This document shows, piece after piece, positions 16,747-24,410 of a DNA stretch of 64,000 nucleotides. Each line of letters begins with the position of its first letter. Position 1 is the stretch's first letter. The position numbers and the translations under genes were made by a program. The stretch is from CAWFZT01 sp963820415. Lineage in GTDB: Bacteria; Chloroflexota; Anaerolineae; Anaerolineales; Anaerolineaceae. Below the pieces are notes generated by a model that saw nothing but the letters and a program-made list of their open reading frames with translations, was not told the DNA's origin and made no database searches. The stretch lies in NCBI GenBank assembly GCA_963820415.1, contig CAWFZT010000008.1, positions 434,001 to 498,000 of the forward strand, given 5' to 3'.

Positions 16747-17757
16747 ATGGACCTGGAAACCTGGATAAAAAAGATGCCCAAGGTGGAGCTGCACGTCCAC
16801 CTGGAAGGTTCTGTGCGGCCCGAGACGCTGCTCTTACTGGCAAAGCGCCACCACATCCGGCTTCCCGCCAGCACGGTTGAGGAGCTGTGCGCCTGGTACA
16901 TTTTCACCGATTTTGCCCACTTCATCGAGATATATATGGCCATCTCGGGTTGCCTGCGCACTCCGGAGGATATGGAGCTGATCGCCCGCGAATTCCTGGC
17001 TGGACAGGCCGCCCAGAACATCGTCTACAGCGAGGTCACCTGGACGCCTCTCAACCAATACCATACCAGCAGGATGGGGTTTGCAGAACAGTTGGCGGCG
17101 ATCAACCGGGGGCGCGCCTGGGCTGAAAAAGAGCTCAACGTGCCCATGGCGATGGTGATCGACATCCCGCGCGGCGTTCCAGTAGAAGAAGGTGAGTTGT
17201 CAGCCGATTGGGCTATCCAGGCCAGGGACAACGGCGTGGTGGCATTTGGCCTGGGTGGGCCTGAAATCGGCAACCCGCCCGAAATCTATACGAATGCCTT
17301 TGCCAGAACGCGCCGTGCCGGGCTGCCCGGGGTGCCTCACGCCGGCGAAACGGCCGGCCCCGCCGGCATTTGGGGGGCGCTGCGCGCCCTGCAGGCGGTG
17401 CGTATCGGTCACGGTGTACATTGTCTTGAGGACCCCGACCTGGTCGCCGATCTGCGCGCCCGCCAGATTCCACTCGAAGTCTGCCCGACCAGCAACGTAT
17501 GCCTGAAAGTAGCCCCGCGCTTCGCAGAACATCCCCTGCCGCGCCTGTTGGCGGAGGGTCTGTTCGTGACCCTCGGCTCGGACGACCCGCCCATGTTCAA
17601 CACCACTTTGACCGAAGAGTATTTGAAGGTTGCGAGGGTGTTTGGGTTTGGGGTGGATGAAATCAAGAAATTGGCGCTGAATGGAGTGAAGGCTTCGTTT
17701 TTGCCGGATGCGGAAAAGCAAAGACTTGAGGCCAAGATAAGTTCATCATTAACATAG
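16747..17757 (+). CDS. add: Adenosine deaminase family protein
   Basis: 336 residues. Zinc and catalytic motifs are all present: HVHLEGS near residue 16, HAGET near 198, the catalytic-His region IGHGVHCLED, and SDDPPMFNTTL near the end. The protein hydrolyses adenosine or a related aminopurine to the keto form in the cytoplasm. Length is family-typical. The last 300 bases, from about 17454, are duplicated with small differences at 20232-20499, where they form a headless pseudogene. Nine bases separate it from the UroD-like gene, so they probably share a transcript. Confidence 0.88.
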   Translation: MDLETWIKKMPKVELHVHLEGSVRPETLLLLAKRHHIRLPASTVEELCAWYIFTDFAHFIEIYMAISGCLRTPEDMELIAREFLAGQAAQNIVYSEVTWTPLNQYHTSRMGFAEQLAAINRGRAWAEKELNVPMAMVIDIPRGVPVEEGELSADWAIQARDNGVVAFGLGGPEIGNPPEIYTNAFARTRRAGLPGVPHAGETAGPAGIWGALRALQAVRIGHGVHCLEDPDLVADLRARQIPLEVCPTSNVCLKVAPRFAEHPLPRLLAEGLFVTLGSDDPPMFNTTLTEEYLKVARVFGFGVDEIKKLALNGVKASFLPDAEKQRLEAKISSSLT

Positions 17758-17801
17758 AACCTATAAAAATTTACAAAACCGTAAAAGTCATATTTGGGAG
17801 G

Positions 17802-18488
17802 TTAATATTTTTCAAGGGCCTCGCTAACTCTCTGCCAATCGCCTTTCTGTTCTTCAAGACTTCGTGTTTTCGAATTAATAACTAAACGGCTGCAATGGTA
17901 CATAGGGAAAAAACGGACATCATTTGTTAGAAAAAAACCACCCTTTTGAAAAATAACAGCCTCTCTGAACTGAACCTTCAGTAAACCGTACAATTTACAT
18001 ATAACTTCGTATGCATATTTGCCAAGAGTAACCACAACCTTAGGTTGGATTATTTCGATTAAAGGTTGGAGAAAATTCTTGCCACAATTATCAAACCACC
18101 GTTTCTTAACTGAGCCTGACAATCCGCCTTTTTTCAAGCATAAAATGGCATTGGTAAGAAAAATAGGATTTTTCGTCTCATTACTTTTTGAAGGTTGAGG
18201 GATTTCAATATCGATTGAAGCCAGAAGACCCCGAATCATGTTATTGGAAGGGTTGTCGTCCTTTTCATACCCTTTATTATCTTGGAAATATTTTATATCA
18301 CCCCAATCTTGACCGATTACCATTAATTCTGAATCGAGATTACCCTGCCACCGTGACCATTGCCCAATATGATTACTGTCGAAAATTCCTCCATTTATCG
18401 CGGATGGGTTTATCAAACAATCGCACAACCTACACGCTTTGCGGGAACTTACCAGGTCTTGATAGGCTTTTATTTTAGATGGATTCAT
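17802..18488 (-). CDS. Uracil-DNA glycosylase superfamily-like protein
   Basis: 228 residues. A Cys-containing start 'SSRKACRLCDCLINP' resembles the Fe-S cysteines of family 4/5 UDGs. 'SELMVIGQDWGDI' takes the place of the GExPG active-site loop, and 'PIFLTNAILCLKKGGLSGSVKKRWFDNCGKNFLQPLIEIIQPKVVVTLGKYA' matches the central beta-alpha core. 'PMYHCSR' occupies the position of the HPS/HPSP motif. The altered loops mean glycosylase activity is unproved. The gene is markedly more A+T-rich than its neighbours and lies convergent to add inside the direct repeat, which suggests acquisition by transfer. A decayed second copy lies at 20587-20791. Confidence 0.65.
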   Translation of the reverse strand: MNPSKIKAYQDLVSSRKACRLCDCLINPSAINGGIFDSNHIGQWSRWQGNLDSELMVIGQDWGDIKYFQDNKGYEKDDNPSNNMIRGLLASIDIEIPQPSKSNETKNPIFLTNAILCLKKGGLSGSVKKRWFDNCGKNFLQPLIEIIQPKVVVTLGKYAYEVICKLYGLLKVQFREAVIFQKGGFFLTNDVRFFPMYHCSRLVINSKTRSLEEQKGDWQRVSEALEKY

Positions 18489-18518
18489 AACCTTTTCTTT
18501 CTGTGTTAATTCCCCGCC

Positions 18519-18588
18519 GAGATTGCTTCACCCCTTTTCTTATTGCAGAGGTACTATACTTCTAATACGGGGCTCGCAATGACATTTT
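18519..18588 (+). repeat. Hairpin-repeat element copy within direct repeat 1
   Basis: GAGATTGCTTCACCCC at the left and GCTCGCAATGACA at the right match the arms of the element at 2532-2698. It lies between the UDG-like gene and the mutase-subunit promoter. No gene is seen from 18489 to 18822 apart from this element and the CTTTGTG string. Confidence 0.6.
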
Positions 18589-18786
18589 GAAAAGACTTCA
18601 TACCTCCAAAGTGTATCATCTTTCTCAGGTGAAAGACAATCGGTCAAAATATCTCATATTACTATTGGATATTACGAATGTCTCCAACCCAAAGAAGAAA
18701 TTCTTTGCTTTATAAATTAGAATCCTTTGTGCTCTTTGTGTCCTTTGTGGTTAAATCTTTATTCCTCCCCTCCCACCGCCGTGCAG

Positions 18787-18792
18787 TATAAT
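18787..18792 (+). promoter_or_regulatory. TATAAT -10 box (copy 1) upstream of the truncated mutase-subunit start
   Basis: TATAAT 30 bases upstream of ATG 18823. The same box stands at 21088-21093 before the intact gene. No convincing -35 was identified. Confidence 0.4.
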
Positions 18793-18822
18793 GAAACTTC
18801 ATCCTAGCCCTCTGGAGTATGT

Positions 18823-18966
18823 ATGTCAGAGCGCAAAATCCGCGTATTAATCGCCAAGCCCGGCCTGGAGTACCAGCCCGCCCTCCCGCAGGCGCTGATC
18901 AGCTACCTTCCTAAGGTACCCTTACAGGCTACTTTCGTGAATTGCACTTTCCATTCAAATGGATAA
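18823..18966 (+). pseudogene. Truncated B12-binding mutase subunit start fused to foreign sequence
   Basis: The first 15 codons (MSERKIRVLIAKPGL) match the intact gene at 21124. From about 18868 the sequence is unrelated, and the frame continues for 31 more codons to TAA at 18964-18966. The exact switch marks the right border of direct repeat copy 1. It keeps the promoter and ribosome site (ctctggagtatgt) and could make a 47-residue chimeric peptide, but function is unlikely. Confidence 0.65.
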
Positions 18967-19027
18967 AGTCCAGCTTAGAGAAACGGACACCAAGTTGTGA
19001 AATTAATAAAAAAAATTAATAAAAATG

Positions 19028-19055
19028 TTGACTTATTAGATAATAGCACTATAAT
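19028..19055 (+). promoter_or_regulatory. Strong sigma70-type promoter for the GYD-domain gene
   Basis: TTGACT (19028-19033), a 16-base spacer and a perfect TATAAT (19050-19055) lie in A+T-rich sequence 65 bases upstream of the GYD gene's ATG. This is the clearest promoter in the window. Confidence 0.65.
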
Positions 19056-19119
19056 AAATTACCAGGATTTCGAATCCATACCCTGACACTTGAAAGATCA
19101 GCTTGTAGAGGAGGAAACT

Positions 19120-19413
19120 ATGCCAGCGTACGTTACTTTGTTTAACTGGACAGAACAGGGGATCAAAAACGCAAAGGTGACCACGGATCGGGCTAAAGCT
19201 GCCAAAGCAATGTGGGAAAAAGCCGGCGCACGGTTCATCGGCATCTGGTGGACGCTTGGACAATATGATGGTGTGATTATCCACGAAACGCCAGACGCTG
19301 AGACAGCTACCCGGCTGCTCATATCTTTGGCGCAGGCAGGAAACATTCGAACCACGACGCTGCCAGCTCTCAGCGAGGTAGAAATGGAGGGTATCCTCAA
19401 GGGATTGCCTTAA
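19120..19413 (+). CDS. GYD-domain protein
   Basis: 97 residues from ATG 19120, chosen because GAGGAGG lies just before it. The whole protein matches the GYD family: 'AYVTLFNWTEQGIKNAK', 'AKAMWEKAGARFIGIWWTLGQYDGVIIHETPDAETATRLLISLAQAGNIRTTTLPAL'. These are small alpha/beta-barrel-like proteins of unconfirmed biochemical role, often in oxidative or aromatic-compound contexts. It is the only complete gene in the insert between the two long direct repeats, with its own promoter (19028) and terminator (19472), so it may be the cargo of that insertion. Confidence 0.85.
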   Translation: MPAYVTLFNWTEQGIKNAKVTTDRAKAAKAMWEKAGARFIGIWWTLGQYDGVIIHETPDAETATRLLISLAQAGNIRTTTLPALSEVEMEGILKGLP

Positions 19414-19471
19414 AATGATGGAGTAGACATATACTAACGTCCCGTCATTATTTTGAAGGCTAAAGATATGC

Positions 19472-19500
19472 ACTGGGCAGGCTTCTAGCGCCTGCCCAGT
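19472..19500 (+). terminator. Stem-loop after the GYD gene
   Basis: An 11-base perfect stem, ACTGGGCAGGC / GCCTGCCCAGT, with a 7-base loop, 58 bases after the stop. No T-tract follows directly, so it may be a weak intrinsic terminator or a protective hairpin. From here to 20033 no gene is visible; only a structured, T-rich stretch near 19885-19930 (CCGGGGCGAC..GTCACCTCGG then GTTTTTTATTT) stands out as a possible further terminator. Confidence 0.5.
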
Positions 19501-20033
19501 ATTCATTGCCTGCACGCACGAAGGTAACTATCACCCTTCCTCCGCCTAATCTCTTCCAACTGTTCCACCACCTCCCGCCGTCGTATGGGCTTATTTTATA
19601 GGATCTATAACCCACTTCTCCCCTATTCGCCTGGGAAATGACATATAAAACCATCCTGAAATGCCATGATTGCAGGGAACGTGCTAAGTATAGGCGGCAC
19701 CTTAGACACGCTCGACTTTGTGGTAGCCTTTTTCATGGGGATGAGATCCTGTTTTAAGTGGATTATGGCAAATCCTGTTTTAACAGATCCCGTCCCCCTT
19801 TTCAAGACTCATTTTTCGGATAGGTTCTAAAAGAGACTTGCTGATATTTTCTACCCCGTTACACTCATAATGTCAAAGCCTGACTGAGGCACGAAGCCGG
19901 GGCGACTGTAAAAGGTCACCTCGGGTTTTTTATTTCACGCTACGGTGGCGGTCAACACCGGTGAGGTGCCTTCAAAGTCGCCAGGGAAATCCCAATTACG
20001 CTTCAGCGGCGGTTAACGCTGGAAGGGATAAAA

Positions 20034-20231
20034 ATGCTTTTCAAACCATTAATGCTCTTTGACAAAGACCCCGATAGCGGGGGGGGGTGGTGAAGGCGCT
20101 GGTAATAGCGACGACAAAACCGCGAAGACTTATACGCAAGCCGAGCTAAATGCCATGTTTGCCGAACGACAGCCGCGATCACCGAAATCCTGAAAAAGAC
20201 CGGGATTGACACAGTTGACAACCTGGTTGCG
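20034..20231 (+). pseudogene. Phage head scaffold-like gene remnant, broken
   Basis: ATG 20034 follows a GGAAGGG ribosome site. The first 15 codons run into a G9 tract that shifts the frame to a stop. With one G fewer the reading continues as a Gly-rich linker, then 'KTYTQAELNAMFAER', a pattern typical of N-termini of tailed-phage capsid scaffold or minor structural proteins. After a further break comes 'ITEILKKTGIDTVDNLVAA', also typical of those proteins, ending exactly at the border of direct repeat copy 2. I read it as a decayed phage fragment; no other phage gene is present. Confidence 0.5.
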
Positions 20232-20499
20232 GCGCGCCCGCCAGATTCCACTCGAAGTCTGCCCGACCAGCAACGCGTGCCTGAAAGTAGCCCCGACCTT
20301 CGCAGAACATCCCCTGCCGCGCCTGTTGGCGGAAGGGCTGTTCGTGACCCTTGGCTCGGATGACCCGCCCATGTTCAACACTACTTTGACCGAGGAATAT
20401 CTAAAGGTTGCCAGGGTGCTTGGGTTTGGGGTGAATGAGATCAAGAAATTGGCGCTGAATGGGGTGAAGGCTTCGTTTTTGACGGATGTGGAAAAGTAA
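20232..20499 (+). pseudogene. Duplicated C-terminal fragment of adenosine deaminase
   Basis: About 88 codons homologous to the end of add (17454-17757): 'ARQIPLEVCPTSNACLKVAPTFAEHPLPRLLAEGLFVTLGSDDPPMF' and on to a premature TAA at 20497. It lacks the N-terminal zinc-site half (HxH, HAGE) and cannot be a working deaminase. The frame is open into the phage remnant upstream, giving a meaningless fusion. The differences from the intact gene are scattered, indicating an older or horizontally acquired copy. Confidence 0.8.
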
Positions 20500-20586
20500 A
20501 GGCTTGAGATTGAAATCAATTCGTCATTTACATAAAACCTACAACATTTAAAATAGAGCCACATTCGGTAAGTTATTATTTACCAT

Positions 20587-20791
20587 TGGAAATATTTATA
20601 TCACCCCAATCTTGACCGATTACTATTAATTCTAAATCGAGATTTCCCTGCCACCGTGACCACGGCCCAATATGATTACTGTCGAAGATTCCCCCATTTA
20701 TCGCGGATGGGTTCGTCAAATAATCGCATAACTGACACGCTTTGCGGGAACTTACCAGGTCTTGATAGGCTTTTCATTTAGATGTATTCAT
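20587..20791 (-). pseudogene. N-terminal fragment of the duplicated UDG-like gene
   Basis: About 68 codons match the start of the gene at 17802-18488 on the same strand (cat start at 20789-20791). The match breaks off at 20587, where about 440 bases of the body are missing relative to copy 1. The retained part includes the Cys-rich start and the SELMVIGQDWGDI-like loop in altered form. It cannot encode a glycosylase. Confidence 0.75.
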
Positions 20792-20820
20792 AACCTTTTC
20801 TTTCTGTGATAATTCCCTCC

Positions 20821-20890
20821 AAGATTGCTTCGCCCCTTTTCATATTGCAACGTACTATACTTTTGGGTACGGGGCTCGCAATGACATTTT
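20821..20890 (+). repeat. Hairpin-repeat element copy within direct repeat 2
   Basis: AGATTGCTTCGCCCC ... GGGGCTCGCAATGACA, the counterpart of 18519-18588. The 20500-21123 stretch otherwise holds only the UDG-like fragment, the CTTTGTG string and the promoter of the mutase-subunit gene. Confidence 0.6.
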
Positions 20891-21087
20891 GAAAAGTCTT
20901 TCCTCTTCTAAATCATATCATCTTTGGGGCGACAGGCTATCGATAACAAATCTCAAATTATTATATCGGCTATCGAGGGCGCCAGCAACATAAAGAGAAA
21001 ATTCTCTATTTTGATAAATTGAGAATCCTTTGTACTCTTTGTGTCCTTTGTGGTTAAATCTTTATCTCCCCGCCTTCCGCGCCGCGG

Positions 21088-21093
21088 TATAAT
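21088..21093 (+). promoter_or_regulatory. TATAAT -10 box for the B12-subunit/meaB genes
   Basis: TATAAT 30 bases upstream of ATG 21124, conserved in direct repeat copy 1 although neighbouring bases differ. The -35 is not clear. Confidence 0.45.
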
Positions 21094-21123
21094 GAAATAG
21101 CATCCCACCCCTCTGGAGTATGT

Positions 21124-21531
21124 ATGTCAGAGCGTAAAATCCGCGTACTAATCGCCAAGCCTGGCCTGGACGGGCACGACCGCGGCGCCAAAGTCATCGC
21201 CCGGGCCCTGCGCGACGCCGGCATGGAGGTCATCTATACCGGCCTGCGCCAGACCCCTGAAATGGTCGCCGAGGCGGCCTTGCAGGAAGACGTCGACGTA
21301 GTCGGTCTGTCCATCCTGTCGGGGGCGCACATGGGACTGGTGCCGCGCATCCTCGACCTGCTGCGCGCCAACGGTCAGGCCAACGTGCGCGTCTTCGTCG
21401 GCGGGATCATCCCCGACGAAGACATCCCGGAGCTGTTGCAGGCCGGCGTGCGCGGCGTGTACGGCCCCGGCACATCCACCCTCCAGGTGGTCGAGGATAT
21501 CCGCAAAGACGTCCTCAATCTTCCCGCCTGA
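21124..21531 (+). CDS. Methylmalonyl-CoA mutase-type cobalamin-binding subunit (C-terminal domain protein)
   Basis: 135 residues forming one B12-binding Rossmann domain. 'RVLIAKPGLDGHDRGAKVIARALRDAGMEVIYTG' contains the DxHxxG motif whose His replaces the lower cobalamin ligand. 'VGLSILSGAHMGLVPRILDLL' and 'VFVGGIIPDEDIPELLQAGVRGVYGPGT' complete the fold. As a stand-alone protein it is the small subunit of a split acyl-CoA mutase (methylmalonyl-, ethylmalonyl- or 2-hydroxyisobutyryl-type); the large catalytic subunit is not in the window. It is followed 10 bases later by the MeaB chaperone, as in many mutase operons. Its 5' end is duplicated at 18823. Confidence 0.88.
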   Translation: MSERKIRVLIAKPGLDGHDRGAKVIARALRDAGMEVIYTGLRQTPEMVAEAALQEDVDVVGLSILSGAHMGLVPRILDLLRANGQANVRVFVGGIIPDEDIPELLQAGVRGVYGPGTSTLQVVEDIRKDVLNLPA

Positions 21532-21541
21532 CGGAACCCCT

Positions 21542-22540
21542 ATGGAACTGGTAGAAGCGGTTCTGGCAGGTGAGCGCCTGGCCCTGGCTCGCCTGCTGAC
21601 CCAGGTTGAAAACGATACGCCGCTCGGGCGGCGCGCCCAGGCTGCGCTTTTCCCGCATACCGGCCAGGCCCACCTGGTCGGCGTCACCGGCGCCCCGGGC
21701 ACCGGCAAATCTTCGCTGGTCAACCAGCTGGCGCGCCTCTTCCGCCGCCCGCCATCGGGTGGAGCTGCCCCGCGCAAAGTGGCCATCGTGGCGGTCGACC
21801 CTTCCAGCCCGTTCACCGGCGGAGCGCTGCTCGGCGACCGGGTGCGTATGCGCGACCTGGCCGGCGACCCTGGCATTTTCATCCGCTCCATGGCGGCGCG
21901 CGGCGCCCTGGGTGGCTTGGCGCGCGCCACCGCCGCCCTGGTACAGGTATTCGACGCCGCCGGCTATGAGATCATCCTGATCGAAACCGTCGGCGCCGGC
22001 CAAAACGAAGTCGACATCGCCGGCCTGGCGCATACCACCCTGGTGGTGGAGGCGCCCGGCATGGGCGACGACATCCAGGCCATCAAGGCCGGCATCCTCG
22101 AAATTGCCGACATCCTGGTGGTCAACAAAGCCGACCGGCCCGGCTTGGAAAATACCGAACGCGCCCTGCGCGCCATGCTCGAGCTGGGCCGACCCACAAT
22201 CCAACCGGAAGGAAAGGATGCAGCCGGCGGGCCGGGTTGGACGCCGCCGGTCTTGAGCACCATCGCCACCACCGGCAGCGGCGTGGAAGAAGTCTATCAA
22301 GCCATCTTACGCCATGCTGAGTATCTCAGGCAGAGCGGGGAATGGCAGAAGCGCGACCGCATCCGCCTGCAGGTCGAGCTGGAAGCCCTGCTGCAGGAGA
22401 CTCTGGTCGCTCGCTGGCGCAGCCGCGTCCCTCAGCAAACCTTCCAGGCCATGCTCGACCGGGTGTTCGAGCGCCAGATTTCTCCTATAAATGCAGTGTC
22501 CGAACTGGCGCAATATGATGTAAACTATGTAAAAGATTGA
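21542..22540 (+). CDS. meaB: MeaB/ArgK-type GTPase, acyl-CoA mutase chaperone
   Basis: 332 residues. Walker A GAPGTGKSSLV (about residue 56), 'VAVDPSSPFTGGALLGDRVRM' (Mg and switch region), 'LIETVGAGQNEVDIA' (switch II/Walker B) and the NKAD base-specificity motif are all present. MeaB gates adenosylcobalamin loading and protects B12 mutases from inactivation using GTP. It follows the B12-binding subunit and probably serves the same mutase. A C-terminal dimerisation arm is present ('ALLQETLVARWRSRVPQQTFQAMLD'). No irregularity seen. Confidence 0.92.
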   Translation: MELVEAVLAGERLALARLLTQVENDTPLGRRAQAALFPHTGQAHLVGVTGAPGTGKSSLVNQLARLFRRPPSGGAAPRKVAIVAVDPSSPFTGGALLGDRVRMRDLAGDPGIFIRSMAARGALGGLARATAALVQVFDAAGYEIILIETVGAGQNEVDIAGLAHTTLVVEAPGMGDDIQAIKAGILEIADILVVNKADRPGLENTERALRAMLELGRPTIQPEGKDAAGGPGWTPPVLSTIATTGSGVEEVYQAILRHAEYLRQSGEWQKRDRIRLQVELEALLQETLVARWRSRVPQQTFQAMLDRVFERQISPINAVSELAQYDVNYVKD

Positions 22541-22600
22541 ACTCATTATCGCCTTTTTATCCCTGGCATAATCATCTCACAACGAGGAGAGAAGTAGAAG

Positions 22601-23920
22601 ATGCAACGCACCCCAATTGGCAGTCTGCGGCAGAAGATCGGCCAGAACGTGAAAATTCAGGGCTGGCTGGAAACTCTGCGCGACCAGAAGAAGATGCAGT
22701 TCTTGATCCTGCGCGACCGCACCGGGCTGGTGCAGGCGGCCTTGTGGCGGCCTGGCAACCCTGACCTGGCCGACCAGGTTTCGAAATTGAACGTGGAAAG
22801 CGCTCTGACCATCACCGGCAAGGTGGTGGATAACCCGGTGGTCAAGCTGGGCGGGCTTGAAATCCAGCTCGAAACGCTGCAGGTCGAAAATGCCGCCGAT
22901 TCACCCTTGCCCATCGATCCTTTTGCCGAGGCCCAGGCTTCCCAGGACCTGCGCATGGACTGGCGCTATCTCGATTTGCGCCGCAAGGAAAATCTGCTTA
23001 TCTTCCAGATCGAGACCACGGTAGAGATGGCCATGCGCCAATACTGGGTCGACCATGATTTCATCGAAATGCAGTCGCCCAAGATCATGGGCAGTCCCTC
23101 TGAAAGCGGCGCTGAGCTGTTTGAGATGATCTACTTCGACCGCAAGGCTTACCTGTCGCAGTCGCCCCAGTTCTACAAACAAATGGCCATGGCAGCCGGC
23201 TGGGAACGCGTTTTTGAGATCGGCCCGGTCTTCCGCGCCGACCCTTCGTTCACCTCGCGCCACATGACCGAGTTCACCGGCGTGGACATGGAAATGTCGT
23301 GGGTTGATTCGCATGAAGACGTGATGGCCTTCATGGAAGGCTGGCTGCAGTATATCTACCAGCAGGTCAAGGATAAATACGACGCCGAGCTGAAGCAATA
23401 TTTCAAGCGCGATCTGCCCGTGCCCAGCCTGCCCTTCCCGCGTATCACCATGGCGGATGCGCTGGTGATCCTCAAAGAAAAGGGCTACACTCCCCCGCCT
23501 GAGAAGAAAGGCGATATTGACCCGGCCGGCGAGCGCCTGCTCGGGCAGTACGTCAAAGAGAAATACGGTCACGAGTTCGTCTTCCTGACCGACTGGCCGA
23601 TCAGCGTGCGCCCCTTCTATCATATGCGCCTGCCGGAGAACCCCGGCCTGACCCGCAGCTTCGACCTGATCGCCACCGGGCTCGAGATTACCACCGGCGC
23701 CCAGCGCGAGCACCGCTACGACGTGCTGATAAAACAGGCCGAGGAAAAAGGCCTGGGCCCGGAACCGATCCAGTTCTACCTGGATTTCTTCCGCTACGGC
23801 TGCCCGCCTCACGGCGGGTTTGGCTTGGGGCTGGCGCGCACCATGATGGTGCTGCTCGGCCTGCCCAACATCCGCGAAGCGGTGTACCTCTTCCGCGGCC
23901 CCAACCGCTTGAGCCCCTAA
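22601..23920 (+). CDS. aspS: Aspartyl-tRNA synthetase, archaeal type (likely non-discriminating)
   Basis: 439 residues. An N-terminal OB-fold ('IGQNVKIQGWLETLRDQKKMQFLILRDRTGLVQ') precedes the class II catalytic core: motif 2 'FEIGPVFRADPSFTSRHMTEFTGVDMEM' and motif 3 'GFGLGLARTMMVLLGLPNIREAVYLFRG'. The compact length and lack of the large bacterial insertion place it with the archaeal/AspS2 group. Such enzymes often charge both tRNA-Asp and tRNA-Asn, with the amidotransferase completing Asn-tRNA (knowledge of the family, not seen here). RBS cgaggagag precedes ATG 22601. Confidence 0.9.
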   Translation: MQRTPIGSLRQKIGQNVKIQGWLETLRDQKKMQFLILRDRTGLVQAALWRPGNPDLADQVSKLNVESALTITGKVVDNPVVKLGGLEIQLETLQVENAADSPLPIDPFAEAQASQDLRMDWRYLDLRRKENLLIFQIETTVEMAMRQYWVDHDFIEMQSPKIMGSPSESGAELFEMIYFDRKAYLSQSPQFYKQMAMAAGWERVFEIGPVFRADPSFTSRHMTEFTGVDMEMSWVDSHEDVMAFMEGWLQYIYQQVKDKYDAELKQYFKRDLPVPSLPFPRITMADALVILKEKGYTPPPEKKGDIDPAGERLLGQYVKEKYGHEFVFLTDWPISVRPFYHMRLPENPGLTRSFDLIATGLEITTGAQREHRYDVLIKQAEEKGLGPEPIQFYLDFFRYGCPPHGGFGLGLARTMMVLLGLPNIREAVYLFRGPNRLSP

Positions 23921-23929
23921 GGAGTTGTG

Positions 23930-24391
23930 ATGCTCATTGGCAAACGTCTGCGCCTGCGGGCGATTGAGAAAGAAGACCTGCCTCGCTTCGTGGCCTGGGT
24001 AAACGACCCGGAGGTGTCCCGGCACCTGGTTCTTCATGCGCCAATGTCCCTGCCGCAAGAAGAAAAATGGTACGAACGCATCCTGCAGCAGCACTCCGCC
24101 GAACAGCCGCTGGTGATCGAGCGGGATGCCCCGCAAGGCTGGACGCCCATCGGCAATATCGGCTTTCTTGCCATCGACTGGGTCAACCGCAGCACCGAGC
24201 TGGGCATTTTCATCGGCGAAAAAACCTCCTGGAACCAGGGTTACGGCAGGGAAGCCATCCACTGCTACGAGCACGCCGGTTTTATCCTCGAAGGCAGGCT
24301 GCGCCAGGCCAAATTCGAAGATGGCCATTATATCGATCTCCTGCTGATGAGCGTTTTACGCTCTGAATGGCAAAGCAGGCAGAACTCTTAG
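23930..24391 (+). CDS. GNAT-family acetyltransferase with internal deletion
   Basis: 153 residues from ATG 23930, five bases after AAGGAG. The N-terminal half is a normal RimJ/RimL-type GNAT domain, including 'STELGIFIGEKTSWNQGYGREAI', the acetyl-CoA pyrophosphate loop. At residue about 110 it jumps directly to 'HCYEHAGFILEGRLRQAKFEDGHYID', the family's C-terminal strand. Some 30 residues that normally lie between (helix and strand with the 'LNLHRVWLRVFEYNERA' type sequence) are missing while the frame is kept. The lost part normally builds half of the CoA cleft, so activity is doubtful. The break falls between similar 'EAI/RAI' codons, consistent with deletion by microhomology. Confidence 0.75.
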   Translation: MLIGKRLRLRAIEKEDLPRFVAWVNDPEVSRHLVLHAPMSLPQEEKWYERILQQHSAEQPLVIERDAPQGWTPIGNIGFLAIDWVNRSTELGIFIGEKTSWNQGYGREAIHCYEHAGFILEGRLRQAKFEDGHYIDLLLMSVLRSEWQSRQNS

Positions 24392-24410
24392 GGAAGGATT
24401 CATTCACATT

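Larger units (their letters stand above)
17454..18868 (+). repeat. Long direct repeat, copy 1 (add 3' end, UDG-like gene, mutase-subunit 5' end)
   Basis: Starts at a GCGCGCC inside add and ends in the sixteenth codon of a truncated B12-subunit copy. Copy 2 lies at 20232-21170. The alignable parts are the add tail, the first 200 bases of the UDG-like gene, and the intergenic stretch with its hairpin repeat, CTTTGTG string, TATAAT and ribosome site. They are near-identical with scattered substitutions. Copy 2 lacks roughly 490 bases present here. Confidence 0.8.
20232..21170 (+). repeat. Long direct repeat, copy 2
   Basis: Begins at the same GCGCGCC as copy 1 (17454) and runs through the deaminase tail, a deleted UDG-like gene, the hairpin element and the CTTTGTG string into the intact B12-subunit gene. 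The insert between the copies is 18869-20231. The arrangement, intact add only on the left and intact mutase subunit only on the right, is what a tandem duplication or a single-crossover integration of a circular molecule would leave. Confidence 0.8.

Noticed and set aside
19036..19515. 159-codon frame on the minus strand over the GYD gene
   Set aside because: It overlaps the GYD gene, which has a strong promoter, ribosome site and family match, and it shows no recognisable domain.
19460..19805. Two short minus-strand frames in the repeat insert
   Set aside because: No ribosome site, no homology and low-complexity composition. Probably chance frames in noncoding sequence.
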